This document shows positions 1 to 10,063 of a stretch of 64,000 nt of DNA, piece after piece. The notes under the pieces were generated by a model, which was not told the origin of the DNA, searched no databases, and saw only the letters and a program-made list of their open reading frames with translations. The position numbers and the translations under genes were made by a program. Each line of letters starts with the position of its first letter. The first letter of the stretch is position 1. This DNA is from Ipomoea triloba (lineage: Eukaryota > Streptophyta > Magnoliopsida > Solanales > Convolvulaceae), in contig NC_044919.1 in assembly GCF_003576645.1 (NCBI RefSeq), positions 22,383,215-22,447,214 on the forward strand. Direction: 5' to 3'.

Positions 1-75
1 AAATCTCTCAAAGTCTTGTTATAGACTAATAAAAGCTTTGACAATTCCCATAGCGCAAAATTCGTTTTCTCTTCA

Positions 76-3000
76 TCAGTTAGAAATATATCTGTACCAA
101 AAGATAAGTCCATTAAAAGAAATTATACAAAAAAAAATGAGTACATAAACCTTAATTAGTTGCATAATAATACCTTGCAAGTGTAATAATCTCCTACGCG
201 TATGTTGAGCATCATCAGCCAGATGTGTCCACACCTTCTCCCATACAATTTCTGGACGTGCCATTGTATTTGACAATAATAGAGTAACAAACAACTTTCT
301 TAGTGAGTTGGGAGTTGCAAAATAGTTAGCTTCCATAATTGCATCAACATATTCAGTATCATCTTGTAATAACCCCTGGGCATAACATGCCTCCTTAAAA
401 GTATTGTACTGTACTCCATTATATGACCTTATGTCAGAAAAGCTTGTTGGGCCCCTCACTATGTTCAACAAACATCGTAGATAATATAATTCCCTAGTAC
501 CCGGTGGAACATAAAAGATACGGCCAATAGAAAAACCTCTTTTACGGGGATGCCATTGACGAATATTTTTCTTCCACACAAATTTATTGGGCATCTCAAT
601 ATAGGTTAGCAATTTAGCTTCTTGGAAAGTTTTGTTTGCCTCAAAGGTTAGCAATTTAGCTTCTTGGAAAGTTTTGTTTGCCTCAAACCATTGTGTGAAC
701 ATTTCTTGGAAAGTTTTGTTTGCCTCAAACCATTGTGTGAACATGCTTTGGAAAGTTTTGTTTGCCTCAAACCATTGTGTGAACATGCTTTGCCCCAAAG
801 TTTCTTTGTTCAACCATTGTGTGAACATGCTTTGCCCCAAAGTTTCTTTGTTCAACCATTGTGTGAACATGCTTTGCCCCAAAGTTTCTTTGTTCAAAAC
901 TGTCTCAACATCTTCATCATCCTGAAAGAAGACCGTTTGGCTATCTGGTAAATGGAAACTAAGCCTCTCAACTAGCGGGTTTCTACATTGAATCTCAAAA
1001 CTTAGTAGATGCCAAGTAGCATCAGATGCAGAAACGTATCTACAATCATAGTACATGTTGATCTCATCCACTACTTGCACTCCATCTGCATTTGATGTTG
1101 TTTTATAAAATTCAGCAGTTACGCGATCATTTCCCTTGTTCACATACTTGAATAAGTATTTGATAGATCTAGATTGGTTGCACCACTCCACATTCATATG
1201 TGCATTGTATCTCAAAAGCAAGTATCTGTTATGGGGTACCACATATCTATTATCCAACTGAATACCATTCTTGGTAATTGTTTTTCCACCATGCTGTCTT
1301 CTATATATTGGGTAACCATCTGCATCAAAATTTGAGTATTCCACAATTTTTTTGGGAAAATGTTTAGAACACCGTCCATTTACCATACATGGAGATGTCT
1401 TTCTAGCAACACCACAAGGACCATGTAACATAAACTCCTCAACTGCTTGATGGTACTCAGGATCTAATTCTTTGCTCGGGACTTCGGCGGAGATTATTGA
1501 GTCAACTGTAGTTTGACATGGAATACTTGTGTTCAAACTAAGAAAAAGCAGTATATGAGCATGAGGTAATCCCCATTTTTGAAATTCAATTGTGTAGATC
1601 ACTGTCATAACAAAAAAAATTGTAAATTAAGAGGATAGTACAATAATTTGTAACATAAAAATATTTTAAGTGTGCAATTTTCTTACATGCTTTTACCTGA
1701 CCAAATAATTGCCCAACCTTGAATTCATTAATTAATGAATCAAGCTTCATCTTGAAAACTCGTGCAACAATATCTGGTTTGTCCTCAGCTCTCAAACCTC
1801 TTAGTTGAACATATCGTTGGATTTCCGACCACTTTGGGTTACATGTGAATGTAATGAATAAGCTTGGATACCCTATCCAACGACATATAGCCATAGCATC
1901 TTGATAATTTTGAATCATATATCTCGCACCTCCCGTAAAACTGGATGGTAAAATAACTCTCTTACCTTGCATTGAAGGGTCTATATCTCCTCTAAACAAT
2001 GCATCAGACAAACCTTTGTACACTTCACAACGCAATGCCTTTTGAATGTTACGAATGAATAGTAGACGACCTGCTTCCACTATTGTGTACCCATCAACTA
2101 AAAATTGTTGTAACAGTCTCCTTGCATGCAATAAGGTTGAAATTTGACTTCGCCTCTCATGTATTTTAAAAGCAAAATACTCTCTTGGGGATATACGTTG
2201 CCTGCTACCACTCACTTCGTTAGTATTTGTACAAAATTATATATCATCCCTATATCCATCTTCTCCAAAAGGAAACAATACAGGATACTGCAATGGTAAG
2301 TACGCAGGGTTGAGCTCATTAATCCTCTTAAGCAATCCTGACTTACACTCGACTATAATGTCTCGCATACCCATGTCCGCCTCTAAGTCGCCAACTATCA
2401 ATGCAGCAACCTCGGAGACTGTAGGTAGATTATATGTCCTTGCATCTTTGGACCTCTTTCCTATTAGTCTCATCCTTATTTCAGTTCTAGGATTTTTTTT
2501 GAACCTCAGTTCTGGACATTCGAAACGACTTAACCAAAACATTATTCTTGTCTAAAGCTGCCTTTATATCATTAACAACCTCCATCTCTATTGATGAACT
2601 AACAATTTCATTCCTAAATAATTCAAAAAAAAATTTGATATATATTACAAAAAGTATTTACATTAACGAAAATAATATTTATCAATAAGTAGAAAAGGGT
2701 GAATATTACCTTATTGATGTAAGACGGTTGTTAACTTCATTTTCAGTGTCATGGATATACAATTGCGCAAACTTTGATGTAGCACCATCCACTGGTTGCA
2801 AGCTTCCAATTAAGTGAAAGTTTTGGCCATTCATACGATACATAGGTGGACCACCACCTTGATTTACTATTCTATCAACTCTTCCACCCATTGATGTAAA
2901 ACAAAACATATTGTTATAAGAGCGAATATTTTGCAAGAAGTGGTCTCTTTTCTCACTGACCTTAAAAAAAAAGATCCAAAATTTGTTGTGGAGGTTTGTT

Positions 3001-3153
3001 CTCAAGTGGTAATTTAATTTTACCATTAGTACAACATAATGAATATTTAGTATATCCGTTACAATTCCGTGCACCTACACGCTCTTCGTACCAAAATAGG
3101 GCACCGCAATGTTGGCATGAATCACAAGGATCCCCAAAATCGGCATAAGTCAC
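76..3153 (-). pseudogene. Helitron replicase, N-terminal and Rep (HUH) part, broken
   Basis: Rolling-circle Rep/helicase of a plant Helitron, read right to left; the SF1 helicase part would lie left of base 1. In order: a Cys-rich start (CQHCGALFWYEERVG, about 3115-3075), a segment with FTSMGG and KFAQLYIHDTENEV (2900-2720), the conserved block LIGKRSKDARTYNLPT...LPLQYPVLFPFGEDGYR (2500-2240), the Helitron_like_N region (2215-1690), then the HUH site WGLPHAHILLF near 1560 and the two-tyrosine motif YLFKYVNKG near 1150. A short intron (1602-1686) fits the frame between the last two blocks. Breaks: frame changes near 2970 and near 2540, a stop at the end of the 2240 block (about 2237), and a 42-bp tandem expansion at 604-896. 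The family call is firm; the copy looks inactive. Confidence 0.9.
604..896. repeat. Staggered 42-bp tandem duplications inside Helitron ORF
   Basis: Period 42 bp is constant, but the repeated window slides. From left, a unit beginning ggttagcaatttagc occurs twice (604, 646), a unit centred on ggaaagttttgtttgcc occurs at 666, 708 and 750, and a unit with ccccaaagtttctttg occurs at 793, 835 and 877. All are multiples of 14 codons, so the - strand frame stays open. In protein terms three overlapping 14-residue windows are copied, built from LNKETLGQ, SMFTQW, FEANKTFQ and EAKLLT. Confidence 0.95.
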
Positions 3154-3244
3154 TACAACAAAAATATAAAACTAAATTTTTAGCAACGCCTGTTTAGTAA
3201 TTATTTTAATAATATATTAGTGGCAAAACTGCAAATGTAATGAA

Positions 3245-4086
3245 AATGAACTAAGAACTAACCAATTGATTCATTATTAGTTAAATCGTGTTCCTCCATG
3301 GCTTTGTTAAAGTCATTGTTTAAGTTTCTAAACTCCATTGTAGAAGACCTCATTGCATTGGTTATAGTACTACTTGTACTTTGGAAGGAGGAATCTAAAT
3401 TCATATATTTTGTAAGAAGGTAAGTAACAAACTTACGAAAAAATAAATTACAAGATATTTAATAATAAAAACAATAAGTAATTTCTTGCTAGTACTTACT
3501 TGAGTTCATAGGTGGATGTATGACAACTCCACTGCTATTTGTTATTCAATTTTGTGTTTCTTCTCTTCTTATAACAACTATATTCAAAAAAAATATTTCA
3601 TGTAACACTAAACATCTAGTTGAGAACCAAATGAATTGAAAACCACAAAAATAATTTTATATATGACAAAAGTAAATTAAATTTGAAAAACACTATTCAT
3701 TGTAATACCTTGTTCTTGATTCATATTAGGTGTCACGAGGATCTCCTGCAACGGTATCCTATTTTTGTCAATCACAATATTGCTCAACCTTGACGGTCCT
3801 AAAATAATGTCTTTTATGTTAGATTAAAACATTTAAAAATTTGCTAACATTGGTAGATAACATTTTAAAATTTGATAATAATGTACTAACCTTCAGTTAA
3901 TACGCTCAACGGGGTAACTAAGGATGATTGAAAAACTCCAAATAATTGATTTGTAGTAGCTATTGAAGATAACCGATTATGTTTTGGAGTAATGACATTC
4001 TCATCTTGTATTGAATTTTCATTTTCTACATAACAAAAATAAATGAAAATTAAATTTCGATATATCACGACAAAAATACATAACAA
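3245..4086 (-). CDS. Probable upstream exons of the Helitron protein
   Basis: Upstream of the Cys-rich region, several short - strand open stretches are each followed by a plausible gt donor. One is near 4025-3890 (contains TPKHNRLSSIATTNQ and ends LTEG before gttagta), one near 3800-3710 (contains LSNIVIDKNRIPLQEIL), and one near 3395-3262 (contains MEFRNLNNDFNKAMEEHDL). Low-complexity N-terminal exons like these are usual in plant Helitron proteins. Exon borders are my estimate and the parts between them are AT-rich. No reliable start codon is visible. Confidence 0.4.
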
Positions 4087-4235
4087 AATTTTAACAAAAC
4101 CAAATTATGAGTCACTGTGAAACTCACCTACAAAAACTAACCAACTAAAGATTTAATATAACCATTTAGTAACCACAAAACTTTTAATACAACACAACAA
4201 ATAATATTAATTTAATATGTATATATAATTATATA

Positions 4236-4236
<1 letters not shown>

Positions 4237-4273
<37 letters not shown>
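4237..4273. repeat. (TA)n microsatellite
   Basis: Uninterrupted TA dinucleotides of about 36 bp, next to further AT-rich sequence. Confidence 0.95.
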
Positions 4274-4278
<5 letters not shown>

Positions 4279-4495
4279 AAAAAACAAAAACATGGAAACG
4301 AGATCACAGGATCATATTCCAGATCCGTCTACTACGATCTATACCATTTTCTACTCTCTGCTCTCTGATCTCAACTCTCACCTACCTACATCTACACTTT
4401 CCTAATTCCGTCAAGCTCTAACTTTCCTACACTTTCCTACTCGAAAGATTAGAGCCGACGCAATCCTTGATTCGGGAAACCCTAGTCCTACGAAA

Positions 4496-5223
4496 ATGGC
4501 TACTATCGTTGTGGATTCTAACTACGATGGAGTTCAAGGTAAGTTTACTCTGTTAGAAATCAAAGTTGTAGCACTAAAATCTGTGTATTTAGGGTTTGTT
4601 ATAGTCGAAATCAAGTTTGATTTAATAAAAATTGTTCATTGATTGGTGACCGTCTCTCAAACTAAACTGTATATATTGGGTTTCTGAGATCTGCATTACA
4701 GACCTGGACACCTAAATGTATAATTTATAGTACTCTCCGTCAAGTCTGGGTAAGTTAATTTCTCAAAGTTCTCAATTCAGTTAAAATCTCCAAGTTCACT
4801 GTTGTTTAAATTTTTTGGAAATCTCACTAATTCATTGAATATCTTGACGCAATCCAGTGTGTTTAACTACTAATTGACCACCTTGAACCGATTTAGGGTT
4901 TTAGAATGTAAGTTATTGTTGGTTTAATGACATGTAAGCTATTGTTTTGCACTTAATGGTTGGTTCTCTTGGTTGGTTTGTATTAAAATTATCTTTACAG
5001 TGAGAACCTAAAGGTTGGTTACTTGGTTCTAACATATTGTTGAGCACAATACTATATGCAGATTAATGGAAGAAAACAAATAGCCCGAAAAAAAGATAAG
5101 TACCTTTCATTTGCTATGTTTAGCTTCAATCTATATCTGTTTACTACATTCAGATTTAACCCTAAGCTTAATGAGAAATTTTAATCTTTTGCAGGTGAAG
5201 CAACTCATCAAACTATGCTGTAA
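4496..5223 (+). CDS. Candidate two-exon micro-ORF, divergent from the Helitron gene
   Basis: An ATG at 4496 opens MATIVVDSNYDGVQ and runs into a good donor, caag|gtaagt, at 4538/4539. A good acceptor, ttttgcag|gtgaag at 5194/5195, continues in frame for GEATHQTML and then TAA at 5221-5223, giving 23 residues. Upstream is a pyrimidine-rich leader (4340-4400) on the opposite strand to the Helitron ORF. I do not recognise the product. It could be the 5' end of a captured host gene, a short uORF exon, or chance. The region to 5566 holds no other open frame. Confidence 0.25.
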
Positions 5224-5566
5224 AAAGTTAAGTATTCTTTAAGCTAATTAGAACATACTTAGTTAGATATTTTGTAACAACTACAACTGTAAACCACATT
5301 ACTGTATGCACAACATTGTATAGATTGAGTTACATACCTTTATTCTCTGAATGACCTTTCCTTTTCGCTCCTACAACTGTGGATCTTGTCAATTTCTTCA
5401 TGTTAAAAAGCTACTGTGTGGAGAGTGTATTATCTGAAAGTTGGTATTGTTTCATCATAGTGGCTTTTATAGATTGTAAAGGTTCAGGGCATTATGATTG
5501 ACAATAGCTATTAATTGTTTCATTGGAAATCCAACAGTTTTGGTGTACTAATTACTCATTTTTTAT

Positions 5567-5769
5567 TGTTGGTCCCGGTGGTAGAGGTGTGAGTCTAGAA
5601 GGGGGGGTTGAATAGACTCACAAGGATTTTTAAAACTTTTCAATATCAAAGATAGTAACGCAGCGGATAAAGATTGTACCAAATTTTAGTTTTCACTTTG
5701 CATCAAAAGTTTTTCTTATAAAATGGGTTAGGTTTTTGTGTGATATGGAATGCAGTGTGTAAAGGAATT

Positions 5770-5809
<40 letters not shown>

Positions 5810-6873
5810 ATAGTGGTTCGGCTGTTAACTAAGCCTACTCCACTCCTCTTCACAACTCGTGAAGGTTTGCACTATTTTTCTCCTTAAATAGTACAAGTCT
5901 TCTTCTACAACGTGCTCCGTTGATCACCAAGCCCGGCAGCCACGTATGATTAGGTTTTTCAACTACTTCAAAGTTTAATCCGCCTCTTTCTACTTCACAT
6001 GTAGAGATGGTTGAAAATGATTGATAAAGTTTCCCAACTTGAGATTCTTGTGCTTGAAGGTCTTGATTTTTCACGCTAGAGCTTCACAAGATCTCTTTTC
6101 AATCTAGAATAAAACTTTGAGCTTTTTGGAGATTTTTGAACACTGGAAAATGGTATTGCTTTCTAGAGAGTTTTCGCTTTTTCAACCTTATCCAAATGAG
6201 ATGTGACAAGGGTATTTATAGGTGGGAATTTTCAGATCCGTTGGGGGAATCCAAAATTCAAACCTATTATCCAGTGTGTAATAAATAACCAATGGGTAAG
6301 ATTTGACCTTTTCAGAGTGTCAGTACCTTTCTAGCCGTTTGTTCACTTTTGTGCAAGGACAATTTGTCTTTTGTCTCACAAAAAGGTGACAATCATTAAA
6401 TGCTTCTCGGGATCGTTGCCTAGGATCCATTTTGACATTCAGATTATACCCATCTTCAAGGCTATAGATAAGACACTTTCAGGGAATGTCTTGGCCTTGG
6501 TTACTCATGAGAATGATTGACCTTATCATTCATCCAGTCTCCTCGAACCAATCACCTTTGATTGTTAGGTAACAAGAATTCGGCCCTTCCATTCTTCGGC
6601 CTGGATCTTCAATCTTCTGTCTTCGGTTCTTCAAGTCTTCAACACTTCGGTTCTTCAAGTCTTCATGTCTTCCAAACTTCAACACTTCGGTCTCATACCT
6701 TTTATATGAGGAAAGGTTTAGAGATGACAAGTAACTTTTTGACAGTGAGGATTCGTCTAATTCCTAGGACCGAGTTATGGAACCGAAAGTTCTATTCTAA
6801 AAAGACAAAAAGAAATGAGGGGTCTCCTCGGTTCATTGGTATCATTAAAATCAGTAGCTCGGAGTTCCTAACA
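5567..6873 (-). mobile_element. Solo LTR, Copia (Sirevirus-like), TSD TTTAT
   Basis: On the + strand it reads TGTTGGTCCCGG...TTCCTAACA, flanked by TTTAT at 5562-5566 and 6874-6878. It shares both ends and inner landmarks with the element at 8293-10534, in the opposite orientation: a G-run followed by ttgaatagact, then a GA-rich stretch with tatagtggttcgg, then a ctactccact block. Its sense strand is taken as - because the end ctattcacccccc...ccaaca is the part that normally precedes the TGGTATCAGAGC primer site in this kind of LTR. A TATA box (tataaata, - strand) lies at 6213-6220. A (GA)n run is at about 5773-5803. No coding sequence. Confidence 0.85.
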
Positions 6874-8029
6874 TTTATTGAATATGACTTGATACTAATC
6901 TAAAAATGATTACAAATACACCACATGTACATCTTAATAACTATTGAACTGCCCATGCTGGTCACCAATATGTTGCATTACAACATGATAATCACACTTA
7001 TAAACCTATTTTGTACTAACTCACTGCAGAAATAAAAAACCTCAGAATTGCTTAATTATAAGTTGAATCAAAACTGCTTGTTTAGTACTGTATTTGTTGA
7101 TCTTTTTTTTTTTTTTTTTTTGGTTTACTAACTTGTCTAAATAGAATTACTTTCAATACGTTTAATGTAGCATACTATAAGACAAATCATTTATAAGAAC
7201 ATTCTTGATACTTAATGTAATTGTGTCCTTGACTGACTTTAATTACCTTACAACATACAACTCAACTTGCATTTTAAATTTAAAAGTGACAGTCAATCAT
7301 TTGACTGGCATTTGAGTATAATTGTAACTAACTTTCTATACTTATATTTTTGCAGTATCAATCTTTATAATCTGAGTATTAAGAATAAGGAAGTATTTTC
7401 ATTCAAGTGTCCTCAACTGTGATGCTTTCAAGGAGAAGAATATGGCTATCCAGATAAGCATTCTTTCTATTCATGCTTTAAAAATTACTGCAGTACATTT
7501 TCAAAACATGATAAGAACTGTAAAAAAAAACAAAAGTGTAAATCTATGCACAAGTCTAACAATATCTATGTACAATTGCTGCCTAAATTACATAGTTCAA
7601 ATAGCCCTGTGTGACTTGATATTTTGTAAATGTGACTTCATTATAGATGTGCCTGGTTGTGTCAGCCTTTTGCATCATCTTAACTTCAAATGTTGCCTTC
7701 AATTACAACCGCAAACCTTGCACTGGAAACCGAGCACTTTTTAATCATCAAGTACCTGAAAAATCACAAATTGTCTACAAAATCCACAATAAGCAGTATA
7801 TTACTGATTACTTAGATAAAATCACAGTCATTAAGGCAAGTAATTGTAGGCAGGATCAGAAAACTAAGACCATACTGAAATCAGAAATAAAGTAGAAATC
7901 AGATTGTTAACCCAAAACTATTAGGGTTACAAATCAAGGGCCATGATAAATATTGTGCAAAAAATCAACAACACAAAAACCATTGTAATCCAAATTCAAC
8001 ACTGCCATAGTAACCATTGTCCAAACTAC
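6874..8029. other. Non-coding stretch, AT-rich
   Basis: No credible gene. It holds a poly-T run at about 7102-7122 and short unsupported ORFs only. It lies between the solo LTR and the 3' end of the RPA-like gene and may be internal non-coding Helitron sequence. Confidence 0.5.
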
Positions 8030-9605
8030 TCATTGTTCACCAGTAGGTTCTTTCTCATTCTTCTCCTCTTTCACTACAATTTGTTTCTTCTTCTTTGATG
8101 TTTGTGTACTTGAAAATTCATCCAGCAGACTTCGCTTCACTGCTTCCGTTTCATTCACAGCTACATTCTGCTTTCCAGAAGCAGTACCAATTGGACTTTC
8201 TGTAGGATCATCTGAAAAAAAAAAACCCTGAAAGGATAACAAATAAGCATAGTGCTAGTGATACTTAAAAGGGTGTTTGATTGAAATAATTATGTTAGGA
8301 ATAAAATTGTAATAGTTTTGATGAGCCAAATTTGTAATTTTAGAAATCCCCTATTTTATTTTTAGAGTGTAGAGATGAGACCCGAAAGACAAGTCATGAC
8401 TTTAGATTGGTTCGAATTATTGTTTTATAGAATACATTTTGTCATGAGTCTTGTAAGTCATTTGCTTCCACTATACATATGAGAGTGTATGATCCAATGG
8501 ACAAGACTAAGGTTATCTAAGTTAGAAGGCATGAGTTCAAATCCTACAAAGAACATTTTAAGCCTTGAAGAGCAAGAAGTGGAACGGCTTAACTCCACGA
8601 AGAAAGTCAATTTTTGGTCTAGGGGAAACTTGTGGAGCAACCTATGGAGCAAGTCAAGTCCAATGGGGGAACTTGTGGAGTAACCTATGGAGGAAGTCAA
8701 GGTCAATCAAAGTCAAAGGCGAAAGGAAGTTCAAGATCCACTATCTTTACACCATACGCTACACAATGCAAAGAAGGATCAAATATATTATCTTGATGAA
8801 TATAATCGAATGAGCTGAAACGGAGTAATGGTTAAGAACTTGAGCATACTACCTACTGGCCCAGCGTTTGAATCTTACTTGTTATATTTTAAAGCCTAAA
8901 GAGGAAGCTTGGAGTTAGTCATACAAAGCCAAGGCTTTATGGAGCAAGCTTTGGAGCTAGTCAAAGTCAACATGGAGCAAGTCAAGGTCTTATAGAGCAA
9001 CTTTGGTGAGACTACATACGTGTGAACACTACACCATTTCTACGCGTGAAAGCTAGTTTGAAGCACTATGGAGCAACTAAGAGTGGAACTTACACTTAGT
9101 CATTTTTGCATGCCTCAAATATTTTACAAGGTCCAATACGTGATGCCATGAACCAGAGGAAATTTGAAGGTGGTGATTTTTTGAAGATTATTGTTCATAC
9201 TCAAGCAAGAGCCACCCGGTAAATATTTTTGAAAGATCAACTTGATCAAGATCAAATCAAGAATGCAACAAAGTCAAAAATATCAAGCTCTGGAGAATGC
9301 AAAGTCCACAATATCAGGCTATCAAGACAACAAGTCTGAAATTGGAGGCTACAAGTTTCAAAGATCAATCAAGCCGAAATAGAAGACTTTGGCGAGCAAT
9401 TTGCAGAGGTAATTTTTCTTACCAGCGGCATTAAATGAGCAGATCAAAATGGAGATCTTATCAGATCAAATTGGCAAGTTATCAGATCAACGGTATGGTC
9501 ATTAAATGAGGAGGTATGGCCATCAAGATCAGATTGAAATGACCAATCAGATCAAGCGAACGTTCAAAATTTGAATGTTCATAACGGGCAAATAATTCTT
9601 TGAAT

Positions 9606-9613
9606 TATAAAAA
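9606..9613 (+). promoter_or_regulatory. LTR TATA box
   Basis: tataaaaa in the context gaattataaaaagccc. It is the best core promoter in this LTR. Transcription would start near 9635-9645, upstream of the hairpin array. Confidence 0.55.
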
Positions 9614-9840
9614 GCCCAAGAAGACTTGAAGACAAGAATGGATGAAAACGGTTGAGATCTCAGACGAGGAGTACAGCACTACGAACCAAAACGTGAAAAA
9701 TTACAAGTGGTGCTACTGAGCGGTGAATGTGATAAAAATACAAAGTGCTGAGATATTGAACTATACACGAGAGGAATTCAAGTCTTAGAAAAGAAATCTA
9801 TATTTCTTTCAACAGTTGTATCTCTACTGAGGGTAGAAAG

Positions 9841-10063
9841 GAGTGTAGCTGGGTGCGTAACACTCGGGTGAACTAAGTGTAGCTTTGTGCGAAACACTTG
9901 GTTGGAACGTAGCTTTGTGCATAGCGTTCGGGAACGTAGCTTTGTGCGTAGCGTTCGGGAGCGTAGTTGTGTGCGTAGCGCTCGGGAGCTTAGCTTTGTG
10001 CGGAGAGCTCGTGGTTGAGTGTAGCTTTGTGCGTAACACTCGGGAAGTGCTTGTGTAGCACTT
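9841..10063 (+). repeat. Array of eight hairpins with covarying stems
   Basis: Seven hairpins have a 6-bp stem and a 13-base loop close to agctttgtgcgta; the eighth has a 7-base loop. Stem arms: 9841-9846/9860-9865 gagtgt-acactc; 9875-9880/9894-9899 aagtgt-acactt; 9905-9910/9924-9929 gaacgt-gcgttc; 9932-9937/9951-9956 gaacgt-gcgttc; 9959-9964/9978-9983 gagcgt-gcgctc; 9986-9991/10005-10010 gagctt-gagctc; 10017-10022/10036-10041 gagtgt-acactc; 10045-10050/10058-10063 aagtgc-gcactt. Loops are conserved while stems change on both sides. The inner pair of four hairpins is T-G, which pairs as U-G only in + strand RNA. Confidence 0.9.

Noticed and set aside
632..951. + strand ORFs over the 42-bp repeats
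   Set aside because: They are the complement of the in-frame Helitron repeat and have no other support.
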